Shown: positions 47,242 to 58,615 of the stretch, one piece after another
Layout of the letters: each line of letters starts with the position of its first letter
Position numbering within the stretch: the first letter of the stretch is position 1
Origin: Plecoglossus altivelis
Lineage: Eukaryota; Chordata; Actinopteri; Osmeriformes; Plecoglossidae
DNA length: 64,000 nt
Assembly: GCA_036571765.1 (NCBI GenBank)
Contig: BROE01000014.1
Span: forward strand, 2,560,453 to 2,624,452
Direction of reading: 5' to 3'
Made by a program: the position numbers and the translations under genes
Notes under the pieces: model-generated
Databases searched by the model: none
Seen by the model: only the letters and a program-made list of their open reading frames with translations
What the model was told of the DNA's origin: nothing

Positions 47242-47423
47242 GAGGAAGAAGGATGTGGAGAGAGGAACCGAGACAGTGAGCGAGAAAGAAAGAAAGAGGA
47301 AAGTGAATGAGAGAGATCTCTCCTTGTCTCTCTGCCCTTCGACCAGTCTCTCTAACCCCCATCTCCCCCAAATCTCGTCTCTCTGTGTCTCTCTCTCTCT
47401 CGCTCTCGCTCTCGCTCTCTCTC

Positions 47424-47473
<50 letters not shown>

Positions 47474-47670
47474 CCCAGTAGGTTATTGCCAGTAAAGTTT
47501 GGAGGAACATTTGGGCCGTCCTGCCCAAAGGCTTTAATAGGGGCCGAACCAGTTACACCCCCCCGTCCTGTCCCCCCGTCCAGAGGACCCAGCCATCTGT
47601 GCAGGCCAGGCCCCTGCCCTCCCCCAGCCTCCCCTGGCCTCCCCCAGCCTCCCCTGGCCTCCCCCAGTCT
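47196..47670. repeat. GA and CT microsatellites and CCCCCAGCCTCCCCTGGC repeats
   Basis: GA-rich 47205-47330, CT-rich 47375-47475, and tandem CTCCCCTGGCCTCCCCCAG units at about 47615-47670. Confidence 0.85.
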
Positions 47671-47784
47671 CTCTCTGTTCACACCTGGTGCTGCATAGCT
47701 GACTAAGGGCAAGCCGGCCCACAACAGAAATGAAAAGTCATTTTACAAATGACTTCTGAGAGATTTTAAACATGCATACACTCC

Positions 47785-48048
47785 CCCATCCTACACACAC
47801 TCTCGTACACACAATCGCTCCTGCACGCATATAATCACACACACACACATTCTCACATACAGATACACATACACTCACACACACACCAATAAAAGAACTG
47901 CGAAGAGACTTTCACCTTGGACACTTAGACCTAACGGAACTGTAACAGAAGGTGTGTGTGTGTGTCTGGCTGTGTGTGTGTGTGTCTGTGTGTCTGTGTG
48001 TGTCTGGGTGTGTGTGTGTCTGTGTGTGTCTGGCTGTGGGTGTGTGTG

Positions 48049-48097
<49 letters not shown>

Positions 48098-48109
48098 CTG
48101 TGTGTCTGG

Positions 48110-48142
<33 letters not shown>

Positions 48143-48145
48143 TGG
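47785..48145. repeat. CA tract then long GT tract
   Basis: CA-rich 47785-47890, 60 bp of single-copy sequence, then GT with GTCTGGCTGTG interruptions 47952-48145. Confidence 0.9.
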
Positions 48146-48440
48146 ACCGTGGTGGTGCTAAGAAGAGTATAGATGCTGCTGTTTTCTCAGAGAGCCATAA
48201 AGCCAATTAATTGCTTCTCATTCAGCCCATCGATTCCATAAAGTGGGGGTGCTGAAAAGGCAATTTGGGAAAACGATCCTGACAGTTAACTTTGGCTCAC
48301 CCTTCGGCGCAATTTATAACTCTTTAACACGCATCAACGAAATATATTTATCTATATCTTTATGTGAATTCATTGTGAGTTGCGAGCAGATCAATATTTG
48401 ATCTACTGTATCTTTTTCTATGTCGGTGTGTTTCTCTCTT
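48146..48440. other. AT-rich single-copy island, candidate regulatory element
   Basis: About 230 bp without repeats contains CCATAAAGCCAATTAATTGC (about 48195), a homeodomain-type TAATTG core, CCCATCGATTCCATAAAG and CAATTTATAACTC. The texture resembles vertebrate conserved non-coding elements. No coding frame. Confidence 0.35.
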
Positions 48441-48975
48441 GTTTTACCTGTCTTGCTCCCTCACTCCTTGTCTCTTCATTTACCTGTCTATCTCCCTCAC
48501 TCCTTCTCTCTTCATTTACCTGTCTATCTCCCTCACTCCTTCTCTCTTTATTTACCTGTCTATCTCCCTCACTCCTTCTCTCTTTATTTACCTGTCTATC
48601 TCCCTCACTCCTTCTCTCTTCATTTACCTGTCTATCTCCCTCACTCCTTCTCTCTTCATTTACCTGTCTATCTCCCTCACTCCTTCTCTCTTCATGTACC
48701 TGTCTATCTCCCTCACTCCTTCTCTCTTCATGTACCTGTCTATCTCCTCATCCTTCTTTCTCTTCTTTACCTGTCTATTCTCACTCCTTCTCGGCTTTCA
48801 TATAGCCTTGTCTATCTCCGCGCACATGCCTTCTCTCTTGTGTTACCCTGTCTATCTCCCTCAACTCCTTCTCTGCTTTGTTTACCTTCTGTCATTCTCC
48901 GCCTCATCTCTTCTCTTTCTTCATGTACTTTCTGTCTCCCTCACTCCTTCTCTCTTTATGTACCTATCTATGTCA
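48441..48975. repeat. 36-bp minisatellite, about 14 copies
   Basis: Units contain TACCTGTCTATCTCCCTCAC then TCCTTCTCTCTTCATT. They are regular to about 48740, then degenerate with many indels to 48975. The 198- and 307-codon plus frames are repeat translations (12-residue period). Confidence 0.95.
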
Positions 48976-49395
48976 TGCTGTGTCATCTTGCCCACACTTG
49001 GGAAGGCAGTCTCTGGTACGACTGTTCAGTCATGAGAGCTGAACAAGTTATCTGGTTCATCCCTGTGTCATACTTAGTGCACTGCTATTGTCAATCAAAT
49101 CAGATGTCTTTATATAGAGGGTGGGTCAGTGCAGTTATTCAGACACAAGGTCACAAAGGTCAGAGGTCATCTATACTCCCCCTCCCCCTCCTTCCCTCTC
49201 TTACAATCATTGCACATATAATATGTCTGAATAACCAGCAGCGGTCTGTTTTCCTTAGTGTCTCCTGTGCCAACTCCTCCCCTCTGCCAGGCCAGGACAC
49301 CTGTGCCCGTCTGCCAGATCAAATCAAACACACAACACTGTAAGAGGTCGTGGGTCATCGAGAGACTGTGACATAAAGGAAACAGACGAGTAATA
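48976..49395. other. Single-copy segment
   Basis: Mixed sequence; no gene recognised. Confidence 0.45.
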
Positions 49396-49397
49396 AA

Positions 49398-49399
49398 CT

Positions 49400-49443
<44 letters not shown>

Positions 49444-49915
49444 GAGAAGACGAGAGAGAGAGGAGAGAAGAGAGGGAGGAGAATTTCTCTCTCTCTCCCT
49501 CCCTCCTTCCTCCCTCCCTCCCTCCCTCCAACTCCAAATCCCTCCTTCCTTCACCTCCCTCTCTCTCTCCCTCCTCCCTCCCTCGCCTCCACTCTCCCCT
49601 CCCTCCCTCCTCCCTCCCTCCTCCCTCTCCTCCGCCTCCATGCTCCACCTCCTCCTCTACCTCTCTCCCTCTCCCTCCCTCCCTCCCTCCCTCTCCTCCT
49701 CCCTCCCTCCCTCCCTCCCTCCCTCCCTCTCCTCCCTCCATCCCTCTCCCTCCCCTCCTCCTCTCTTTCCCTCCTCTCCCTCTCCTCCCCTCCCTCCCTT
49801 CCCCTACTGCCCTCCCTCCCTCCCTCTCCCCTTCTCTCTCTCCTCTCCCTCCTCCTCCCTCTCTTTCCCTTCCTCTCCCTCTCCCTCCCTCCCTCTCTCC
49901 CTCTCCCTCTCTCCT
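49398..49915. repeat. GA tract followed by long CT/CCCTCC tract
   Basis: (GA)n at 49398-49482 turns directly into CT/CCTCCCTC sequence to 49915, an inverted purine/pyrimidine junction. Confidence 0.9.
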
Positions 49916-50255
49916 GGCAGAGTTCCACCAGGAGGTTGAGGCCTGCCTTCTTTCTTTCGTTTCCTGTCCTTTTCTTCACGTGGACGAGCGTACGACCCCG
50001 CCAGCGGCTTCTTCCGGTGGCCCATCGCTCCGTCTCCTCGCTCGCCCATCTCCTTATCTCTTCCACATCAGCCAGCCTGAAGATAGACTCCGGAGGCTGT
50101 GCTGTCCAACACCCCGAGCAGACTACATTTGCTAATATCTGGTAGATAACCCACGCACATTCATTTCTCCCCTCGTCCTCTAATCTCTCTGCTTCTAGTT
50201 TTGCTTCGGCCAAGCTTGAGTTCAAAGGCAAGGTGCCTCCAGAAACAAAATGGAA
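49916..50255. other. Single-copy segment with weak exon-like features
   Basis: A strong acceptor-like CTCTCTCCTGGCAG precedes 49921. The plus frame FHQEVEACLLSFVSCPFLHV stays open for about 70 codons. The minus strand is also open (226-codon frame starting at 50231), so coding potential is ambiguous. No domain is recognised and no gene is called. Confidence 0.3.
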
Positions 50256-50347
50256 GCGCTCCTCGAAGCAGACAGTTAAATCAGACCCGTTTCTCGAAGC
50301 AGACAGTTGAATCAGACCCGTTTCTCGAAGCAGACAGTTGAATCAGA
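50256..50347. repeat. 31-bp tandem repeat, 3 copies
   Basis: Three near-perfect copies of a 31-bp unit with CTCGAAGCAGACAGTT(A/G)AATC and AGACCCGTTT. Confidence 0.9.
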
Positions 50348-50619
50348 CTTGTATTCGCTTAATCTGATCTTTGAAAGATGTGTGGAGCGAGCTGGTGATG
50401 AAGAGGTGCAGACTGCTGATGGAATTCTTAGATCATTAAACTTGGAGAATTTGATTGAGCAAGAGGGACTGAAACAGCCCAATTTTATCTCCAATTTCCC
50501 TTCTTTCAAATTCTTTGCTGATGCAAAGATTTTTAATAGCCCAATATATCTGAATGTATTTTAGCCCAATTTGTCCACATAGTGTGAACTATGTTTAAAA
50601 AGCCACCATGCCTAATCTG

Positions 50620-50970
50620 CATGTGTGAGTGTGTGTCTGTGTGTGTGTGTAAGTGAGGGTGTGTGTGTGAGTGTGTGTGTTTGAGTGTGTTTGTGTGTGA
50701 GTGTGTGTAAGTGTGTGTGTGCGTGTAAGTGAGGGTATGTGTGTGTAAGTGTGTGTAAGTGTGTGTGTGTGTGTGTGTAAGTGAGGGTGTGTGTGAGTGT
50801 GTGTGTAAGTGAGGGTGTGTGTAAGTGAGGGTGTGTGTGTGTGTGAGTGAGGGTGTGTGTGAGTGTGTGTGTGTGTGTGTGTGTGTAAGTGAGGGTGTGT
50901 GTGAGTGAGTGTGTGTGTGAGTGTTTATGTGTGTGTGTGTATGTGTGAGAGTGTGTGTATGTGTGTGCAT
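50620..50970. repeat. GT tract with GTAAGTGAGGGTGTGTG motifs
   Basis: Long GT-rich tract just 3' of gene A; it ends about 40 bp beyond the A polyadenylation signal. Confidence 0.95.
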
Positions 50971-51008
50971 CATGAGAGACATACACATTATCCGGTCCAT
51001 ATAAGATG

Positions 51009-51014
51009 TTTATT
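51009..51014 (-). terminator. Polyadenylation signal AATAAA of gene A
   Basis: Minus-strand AATAAA lies 68 bp beyond the gene A stop codon and is followed by a GT-rich region that could serve as the downstream element. It predicts a transcript end near 50985-51000. Confidence 0.8.
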
Positions 51015-51081
51015 GAACAAATATGATTCACAGAACAGTGGTGGTGACCTGTCCGGTTTTTTTAGTGGCAGGCAAGTGTAG

Positions 51082-51624
51082 TTATTGCGGAGGGCCAAGA
51101 GTCCGGAAGAGCTTGATGACTTGGCGGCTAATTCTGAACGTGCTGTCTGAAGTGTAGTGATCTGAGATGTAGATCTCATCAACAGTGTTGGTGTTGGTGT
51201 CACACCTAACCACCAGCCTGTCCCTGTTAAAGTTCTCGTGCCTCGTGTTCTGGTAGTAGAACCTCGTCACTGCGTTAGGCAGTCCAATCTGTGTCCGGAG
51301 GTTTCCAACTGTGAAGTACCTGACTATCCGGCCAGTCAGGACAGGCAGAATCCTGGGGTTGTCTTGGTTACCGTTATTGTAGAATTCATGAAAACCGTAA
51401 ACATTGTTGTGTTTTTGAGGGTAACATTCAGTTCTTAAAACCATGGAACTGCTAAAGCATGCATTCACATACCACTGAAGGAGCCTAAATCCGTGCCTTG
51501 GTTGTTGAAATTGATCCAATAGACCGCTGTTTATATCGTCGATGACTTGTATGTTTGGCACGGACTGGACACCCACAGCCAGTAGCAGAAGGAGATGAAC
51601 TTGGACAGGAATTATCTTCGCCAT
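51082..51624 (-). CDS. Gene A: small secreted protein of unrecognised family
   Basis: Uninterrupted 180-residue frame. I start at MAKIIPVQ because GTCATGG has G at -3 and +4, and a splice acceptor (TTTCCACAG) lies 29 bp upstream; the in-frame upstream Met at 51684 falls in the intron. Residues 4-21 (IIPVQVHLLLLLAVGVQS) form a signal peptide, so the product should enter the secretory pathway. The mature part has three cysteines (56, 67, 141), RHGFRLLQWY (43-52), GFHEFYNN (77-84), NPRILP (89-94), YFTVGNL (103-109), FYYQN (122-126), NRDRLVV (133-139) and EIYISDHY (150-157). There is no transmembrane segment after the leader and no N-glycosylation sequon. The same blocks, in the same order, occur in gene B. 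I do not recognise the family and assign no function. Unlike B, the coding region has no intron. The gene's own TATA, leader exon and polyA signal make a live gene likely. Confidence 0.88.
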   Translation of the reverse strand: MAKIIPVQVHLLLLLAVGVQSVPNIQVIDDINSGLLDQFQQPRHGFRLLQWYVNACFSSSMVLRTECYPQKHNNVYGFHEFYNNGNQDNPRILPVLTGRIVRYFTVGNLRTQIGLPNAVTRFYYQNTRHENFNRDRLVVRCDTNTNTVDEIYISDHYTSDSTFRISRQVIKLFRTLGPPQ

Positions 51625-51653
51625 GACCACAGTTTTCTCAAAAGGAAAGCCCC

Positions 51654-51880
51654 CTGTGGAAATACCATAATTATAATTATTCAAAATTCAACACGATTAA
51701 ATTACATCCAACAATCCGTATAGAAAAATATTCAATGGAAACGTTGATTTTGTAGACAGTAAACTAATATTGTTTCTCAGTGTTGAATTTTGAAGTCAAA
51801 GTCAAACGGTTTTATTTGTCACAAGCACTGAGTAGAGTAGCGGAATTGAAATGATCGGGATGTAACCAAGCAACATTTAC
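51654..51880 (-). other. Intron 1 of gene A (5'UTR intron, 227 bp)
   Basis: Minus-strand donor ATCACAAG|GTAAATG and acceptor GGTATTTCCACAG|GGGGG. It contains an AT-rich part and an interspersed-repeat-like segment (51797-51840, GGTTTTATTTGTCACAAGCA) of a type common in fish genomes (from memory). Confidence 0.75.
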
Positions 51881-51986
51881 CTTGTGATAGTACTGTACAC
51901 CAGCAGGAGGGGTCAGTCTGGTATCTCAATCTGAAGCGTCAAACTTTGTCTCTGATGAAGGCAGGGGTGATGGTTTGTCTGCAGAT
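51881..51986 (-). other. Non-coding leader exon of gene A
   Basis: About 105 nt between a presumed start about 30 bp below the TATA box and the donor at 51880. It contains no ATG, consistent with efficient use of the start in exon 2. The 5' end is estimated from the TATA position. Confidence 0.65.
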
Positions 51987-52009
51987 GGTGAACGTCTGTC
52001 CTGACAGGG

Positions 52010-52016
52010 TTTTATA
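52010..52016 (-). promoter_or_regulatory. TATA box of gene A
   Basis: TCTATAAAACCC on the minus strand, about 130 bp upstream of a good splice donor, with no other gene in between. A strong TATA fits a regulated, tissue-restricted promoter (inference). Confidence 0.75.
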
Positions 52017-52055
52017 GAGTGAGGCAAAGCTTGGAAGCTTGACCTGGGGGGAGAT

Positions 52056-52192
52056 GAACCAGGGGGCGGTGTTGAGCGGGAACCAGGGGGCGGTGTTGAG
52101 CAGGAACCAGGGGGCGGTGTTGAGCAGGAACCAGGGGGCGGTGTTGAGCGGGAACCAGGGGGTGGTATTGAGCGGGAACCAGTTCCCGGCTC
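52056..52192. repeat. 24-bp minisatellite in gene A promoter
   Basis: Five to six units of CCAGGGGGCGGTGTTGAGC(G/A)GGAA directly upstream of the TATA box. The GGGGGCGG part resembles a GC-box, so copy number could alter Sp/KLF-type binding (inference). Confidence 0.9.
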
Positions 52193-53930
52193 AGGTCAAA
52201 GGTCAATCTGCTTTCATGAGATCAGATCTGATCCAGCGGTCAATAGTTTTTCACTTCAGACAAACAACATTGGCAGGTTGTCTAAGAAAGAGTTAAAATA
52301 TTCCCATGCTTGTTAAATGTGAACAATCACAGGCAATAGGCTGGCAGAAGGCCTTTGTATGTTCCTGTTAGAGTGTTGTTTTGTATCGGGTATTCGCTTC
52401 ACCAGAGATGACATCATCTTAACAAATGTTGAGAATTTCAAATGTTTGTGTTCTTGGCCTTGTTTCCTGCACTATGTTATATAATTATTATTATTATTAT
52501 TATTAATATTATTATTATTATTATATAACCTGTGACCTCTTTATAGGCAAAGGTACAAAAACTGACGCTTATCTTAAACCCATCCGATCTTGTTCATGTT
52601 CCTATACATTGAATACACTGGTAATAGTATAAGCATTGTGAGACTGGAAACATGGGGGTTAAAAGACAAAACTGAATCGTTTCTGGCAAAGTTCTTGAAT
52701 AAACATTGGGTAATGTGAAGTCACTTATTTGTCACGTACCAGGAGGACCATTTTGACTGAACTTTGGAACATTACAATTTTCCACAATAGAAACGTCTTT
52801 CCTTCCTTAAAACACGATTTAAATCAACACATTTTAATCTTATTTTGGGGTTCGACTGAGGAAATGACCTTTATTTTGTCCACTTAAGCGGTTAGGCTAG
52901 GGTCAAGATGAGAGTTAGACTTCATATTTACACTTAGCTTCCTCAGAAGTGCAACAGAGAAGAACATTTTGCGGCGGTGCTAATCTGGCTGTGCATGTCT
53001 GAGGCCAGATATCACCAAGTATGAAAGATCGCACCGGCTAACCCAACTGGAAAACGAACCATGAAGTCATAAACGTGTCATAACTACGTTCATGTTTCAC
53101 TCGCAATTGGGTCCATTTCCATCAAGCTGTGTGTTGAGTCATCTTCAGGGACGGGCCCATCAGATCCGGCTGACTGGACTTGTGTGCCTCACGGCATCCC
53201 ACGGTGCTCATCAGATCAGCGGCATAATGACACTCCGGTTTCCCCTCCTGTCAGAACCGGGCCCGTCTTGGTTAGCATGCAGCAGACGGCTGCTAGTGCA
53301 GCACTTCCCCACAGTAATACCTACATATCCACCTCTGTTCCCTCACTGGCTCTAATAAAAGAGATATAAGCAGCATGTCGTGGTGAATCCCAGACAGAGA
53401 TGATGAGTGCTGCGCCCAAAGAGATGCTTCATCTTTTTGTTTGGCAACGAATGAAAACGACAGTATCAAGGCTGGGAAGATTGCACACACATTTTCTTGC
53501 CACAGTCCAATCCAGTGGGATTTTTAGGGATTATAATATATACGAGTCTGATTTCGGTCTGATTTTATTGCTCCCTTTTTTGCTTGGGTAATATTTTTGT
53601 TTTGTTTTCGAGTTTCTTGGTTGACGTTATTGTATTCAAAGTATTGTGTTGACAGTGGATGTGCTCCTTTTTATCAATACAACAACATTTAGGTAGACTT
53701 AAATTACGTCTACATTAGATTGCGGATGTAAAAGCACTGTTGCTCAACAAATGCAAGGCTATGGTTGTGGAAAATAATGTACGTTTCATTTAGTCAGGAA
53801 TGCTTTTAACATCTCCCCTCAACACATTTCCCTTTCCCAATAGCTTCTGTAATGCTAATAAATTAGACTTTCAAGAGATAAACCTCTAATAGTCCTCTGT
53901 ATTGCAGTAAGTTAGCAGAGTCTGGGAAAG
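52193..53930. other. 1.7 kb single-copy sequence upstream of gene A
   Basis: AT-rich, with an (ATT)n microsatellite at about 52483-52524. Frames at 53092-53355 and 53400-53591 (plus) show no recognisable features. No third paralogue was found by looking for its conserved blocks. Confidence 0.5.
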
Positions 53931-53934
53931 GAGG

Positions 53935-54420
53935 TGAGAGGATGAAAGGACGAGGAGATGAAAGGATGAGGAAATGAGAAGATGAAAGGATGAGAAGATG
54001 AAAGGATTAGGAGATGAAAGGATGAGAAGATGAAAGGATGAGGGGGTGAGGAGATGAAAGGATGTGGAGATGAAATGATGAGGGGATGAGGAGATTAAAG
54101 GATGAGGAGATGAAAGGATGAGGGGATGAGGAGATGAAAGGATGAGGAGATGAAAGGATGAAAGTATGAAAGGATGAGGAGATGAGAGGATGAAAGGATG
54201 AGGAGATGAAAGGATGAGAGGATGAAAGGATGAGGAGATGAAAGGATGAGGGGATGAGGAGATGAAAGGACAAGGAGATGAAAGGATGAGGAGATGAGAG
54301 GATGAGGGGATGAGGAGATGAAAGGATGAGGAGATGAAAGGATCAGGAGATGAGAGGATGAAGGGATGATGAGATTAAAGGATGAGGAGATGAGAGTATG
54401 AGGGGATGAGGAGATGAGAG
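53935..54420. repeat. GAGGAGATGAAAGGAT minisatellite
   Basis: Variable-length (8-19 bp) units of GATGAGGAGATGAAAG with GGGGATGAG inserts, about 480 bp. Confidence 0.9.
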
Positions 54421-54930
54421 GACACCTCCTCCACCCACCCCTCTGCTAAGGGACCTGAATCTGTTATGAATGTTCCAGACATTTTTATGTGCCATAATAA
54501 AGTCCCACTTGAAGCAGCACAGAAACAACATTGTCATCTCCAGTGCTGCAGTAGCAGCCCCTCTGCAGTCATCAGCACAAAGTACAGCCTGATCAGTGAG
54601 TCAGATCATAGTACAAGGTGAGCTAACAGGCTCTGCCAAGCAAGAATACACAAACTGAGATTACAAGAACGCTGGATCAAATAGTTCAAATGAGGTTCAG
54701 TTTTCGATAGTGAGGGTGACATTACGGATGAGGTTGATCTCAGTTTCGGAGAGTCGTTTTATTTGTTCATCGGTTGCCACAACACCAACTTTTCCACCGT
54801 TGTTTAGAAGCCTGGCTTTGATTCGTTATGTGTTGGTTGGCCTTATGCTAGGCCATTTTTCAAACCACAGTGAGCAGTACTGAAAATAGATAGAGGATTA
54901 GCACTAATGAGGTCAGCTAATGGCAGCAGG
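54421..54930. other. Single-copy spacer
   Basis: Mixed sequence; no gene recognised. Confidence 0.5.
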
Positions 54931-54931
54931 C

Positions 54932-55078
54932 GTGTGTGTGTACGTCTGTACGTGTGTGTATGCATGTAGACGAATATGTGTGCTTGTGTAGGTGAACATG
55001 TATACGTGTGTGTGTGTGTATACATGTGTGTGTGTGTGTGTGTGTGTGTGCGTGCGTGTGTGTGTGTGTGTGTGTGCC
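54932..55078. repeat. GT microsatellite
   Basis: GT-rich with GTACGTGTGTGTATGCATG interruptions, ending in (GT)n. Confidence 0.9.
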
Positions 55079-55431
55079 ATCTCCATATTACATCAGGTGG
55101 GTGTTTGTCGTTGGCCACCCAGCTATTCCAGAAGACCCTGTCCAGCTCTTGGTAGGAGGATCCTCTGATTGTCATTAGTCATCGTTCTCCCTCACCCCTC
55201 CTCCCTTCCCCCCCCTCACCCACCCCGCCCTCTCATTTGTCCCTCGTCTCCTGGGCCAATCACATCCTCATTAGTCTTCATTTCTCTTTTTATGGCCCAC
55301 TCCCTCCCTGCTCTGAGAGCTCCCGCTCTCATTATCCTCTCATTGGTTTTATCTGCACAATCGACGGAGCTGGCGACCCTCCAGCCCTGCGGCCTCTCTC
55401 CTTCCTCCACATCAATTACTGACCCTCTTCC
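55079..55431. other. Single-copy spacer
   Basis: Mixed, C/T-rich sequence; no gene recognised. Confidence 0.5.
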
Positions 55432-56012
55432 ATGCACTCAGACGCGCTAACAACACGCATGCGCTCAGACGCGCTAACAACACGCATGCGCTCAGACATG
55501 CTAACAACACGCATGCGCTCAGACACGCTAACAACACGCATGGTCTCAGACATGCTAACAACACGCATGCGCTCAGACGCGCTAACAACACGCATGGTCT
55601 CAGACACGCTAACAACACGCATGCGCTCAGACGCGCTAACAACACGCATGGTCTCAGACATGCTAACAACACGCATGCGATCAGACGTGCTAACAACACG
55701 CATGCGATCAGACGCGCTAACAACACGCATGCGCTCAGACGTGCTAACAACACGCATGCGCTCAGACATGCTAACAACACGCATGGTCTCAGACATGCTA
55801 ACAACACGCATGGTCTCAGACATGCTAACAACACGCATGCGATCAGACGCGCTAACAACACGCATGCGATCAGACGTGCTAACAACACGCATGCGCTCAG
55901 ACGTGCTAACAACACGCATGGTCTCAGACACGCTAACAACACGCATCCGCTCAGACATGCTAACAACATGCATGCGCTCAGACACGCTAACAACATGCAT
56001 GCGCTCAGACAC
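55432..56012. repeat. 27-bp minisatellite with CGCATGCG palindrome, about 21 copies
   Basis: Units contain CTAACAACACGCATGCG(C/A)TC plus AGAC(G/A)(C/T)G. Most have the 8-bp palindrome CGCATGCG, lost in the CGCATGGTCTC variants. Period 27 keeps frames open on both strands (226 codons plus; 198 and 212 minus); these are not genes. Confidence 0.97.
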
Positions 56013-56194
56013 CTACCCACATAAACTGAAACACACAAACACATGCGCAAATGTGTACGATGGCCAACTATCTCTCTCTCATCTCTTTCTCCTTATCTCT
56101 CTATTGCTCTAGATCCTTCTCCCAAAGATACAAGCTAATTCCGGCGTAATCATACAAACAAACATGAAGTCTTTGTCTCTTTCAGTCACATCCA

Positions 56195-56965
56195 TACCTG
56201 TCCCATAGCTGTGTGTGTGTGGCTGAACAGTGCTGTGTGTATTAGATGTGTGTGTAGTTTTTGAATCAAAGGGCTGTTGGTATTAGATGTGCTGTGTGCT
56301 GGTCCTGGAACGATAATGCTGTGAAACAAAGATTGTATTATATGTTGTGTTAGGTTGATTCAGTGCTTGTTGGCTATTAGATGTTGTGTAGTGGATCAGT
56401 GCTGTTGTGTAGGTATATCAGTTCCTAGTGCGTGTGTAGTTGATCGAGTTGCCTGTGTAATTAGATGTGTGTGTGCGCCTGAACATGTGTGCGTGTTTAT
56501 ATGTGTGTGTAAGCCTTTGATCAGTGCTGGTATGTGTATTAGATGTGTGTTAGTTGATCAAAGTGCTTGTGCTTGTAGATATAATAGTGTGTGTGTGTAG
56601 AGTTGATCAGTGTTGTGTATTATATGTGTGAGGTGTAGCTTGATCAGTATGTGTGTATTTATATGTGTGGTGTTAGTTGATTCAGTGCTGTGTTGTATTT
56701 AGAGTGTGGTGTGTGGTCTGAACAGTTTGCTGTGTGTATGGAGATGTGTGTGTAGTGATCAGTGCTGTGTGTATAAGATGTGTGTAGTGCTGTGTAATTG
56801 ATCACCGTTGCTGGCCGTGTGTGTGTATTATATGTGTGTGTAGTTGATCAGTGCTGTGTGTATTAGATGTGTGTGTAGTTGATCAGTGCTGTGTGTATAA
56901 ATGTGTGATGTTTGTAGTTGAACCTGGGCCTGTGTATTAGATGTGTGTGTAGTTGAACACTGGAT
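56195..56965. repeat. Degenerate repeat around GTGTGTAGTTGATCAGTGCT
   Basis: Imperfect units of about 35-40 bp alternate GTGTGTAGTTGATCAGTGCT with GTGTGTATTAGATGTGT. Many single-base insertions and losses suggest old decay or poor base accuracy. Confidence 0.85.
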
Positions 56966-57520
56966 GGGGCTGTGGCTGGATTGTGAAACTTCATCACAGC
57001 ACGTTCCCTGTCCAACCCTCTGCCTCATAACCATGTTCCTAACACCTGAAGAAAGCCCACCGCCAAACAACAAATGGATCGTAAATTGAGATTGTGTTTT
57101 TCATTACGGTCACATTTTCATACACTCTTCCCAGATGGAGAGGGTCTGAGAGAGCAAAATGTCACTTATGGTTTCTACGAATTCCACCCCACACTCCCCC
57201 CCCCCCCCCCCCTATAAAGCGCCACCCCGCGCCGCCAACCCCCCACATAAACATCACCCAATCCGCCTCCCTGCCCTCGCCCCCCTCCCTAATTACACTC
57301 ATCATTTTGCGCCCAAAGCAATGTCTCCCCTCCGGAGGGGAGGTGTGTGTGCCTGTCGGACTGTGATGCCCTTCCCCGGCCCTAAATGAGGAGCGTGATG
57401 TTGGCGAGTCAGGGTTCGACTAGCAGAACTCCAGGACATAATTTGATCCCAGAGACGGACCAGAGCTATACAGGCCGGCAGGCAGCAGAGGTCAGGCTTA
57501 TGGGCAGCAGAGAGAAAGAG
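56966..57520. other. Single-copy segment with poly-C
   Basis: Mixed sequence with a C-run at about 57196-57213. No gene recognised. Confidence 0.45.
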
Positions 57521-58615
57521 AGAGACGACCGGAGAGAGAGGAAGGAAGACAGACCAGACCAGAACAGAACAGACCAGAACAGACAAAGGCAGCCGCCAGG
57601 GAGGGAGGCAGGCGGGCAGGCAGGCAGGCAGGCAGGGGAGGCAGAAGAGAGAGAAACGATGAGAGAGAGAGGAGAGAGGGCGGCAAGAGCGTTGGGAGGA
57701 TGAAGAGGAGAGGAGTGAGGGGGAAGACAGAGAGAGAGACAGACAGGACGAGAGAGAACCGACGGCAAAGACAGGACCAGGGACGCAGGGCCGGGCAGGG
57801 CAGCAGGCAGCAAGAGAGAGATGGAGAAGACGAGAGAGAAGACATGAACGAACCAGAAGAGCAGACGGACCGAGAACCAGACCAGGACCAGACAGAGACA
57901 GACAGGTAGGCAGGCAGACAGCGAGCAGCAAGGCACCAAGAGGACAGAGAGGTCAGAGAGGACAGAGAGAGTCTGAGAGGACAGAGAGGCTGAGAGGACA
58001 GAGAGTCTGAGAGGACAGAGAGAACCGGAAGACGAAAAGTTACCAACAGACAGGACAGACAGTGCAGGCCGCAGCGCCGGCAGGCAGGCCTAGGCAGGCA
58101 CAAGAGAAGAGCACGACATAGATGGAGAGCAAGGAGATGAGAGAGAGACTGGACAGGACAGGACAGACAGACAGGGTAGGCATGGGCAGGCAGAAAAAGG
58201 CAAGGCAGGCAGACAGACAGAGAGGGGGGGGAGGGGGGGTTGGTGGAGAGAGAGAGAGACCAGGCTAGGGGAGAACCAGGCAGGCAGCAGGGCAGCAGAG
58301 GACAAGGAGAGGACAGACACACACAGGTAGACAGACAGGTGGATCGGTGACGGACCAGGATAGACAGACAGCACGAGGACAGCCAGGCAGACCGAGAGAA
58401 GAGAGCATGGTTAGAGATGGAAAGACCGAGCAGAGACAACAGACAGACAGGACAGACCAGACAGGACAAGGCAGGCCAGAGCGCAGGACCAGGGCGAGGG
58501 CAGCAGGCAGACCCAACACAGGCAGGCGAGGGCATGGCAAAGGCAAGTGCGTCAGGCAGTGCACGGCAGACACGCGAGGCATGCAGCGAGGCAGGCAGGC
58601 AGACCTGTTGTGACA
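57521..58615. repeat. Purine/CAG-rich degenerate repeats
   Basis: AGACAGACAGGACAG, GGCAGGCAGGCAGGCA and GAGAGGACAGAGAGTCTGA motifs over about 1.1 kb. It yields a 386-codon minus-strand Leu/Cys/Ser/Pro-rich frame without domain structure; I read this as repeat translation. Confidence 0.85.

Noticed and set aside
49551..50231. 226-codon minus frame starting MPLNSSLAEAKLEAERLEDE
   Set aside because: The first 100 codons look ordinary but the rest is GA-tract translation; the opposite strand is open too and no homology is recognisable by eye.
51684..51684. Upstream Met for gene A (adds 20 residues)
   Set aside because: It lies in the predicted intron and would place a polar stretch ahead of a clear signal peptide.
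55412..56112. Open frames on both strands with a 9-residue period
   Set aside because: Period 27 is a multiple of three, so openness is automatic.
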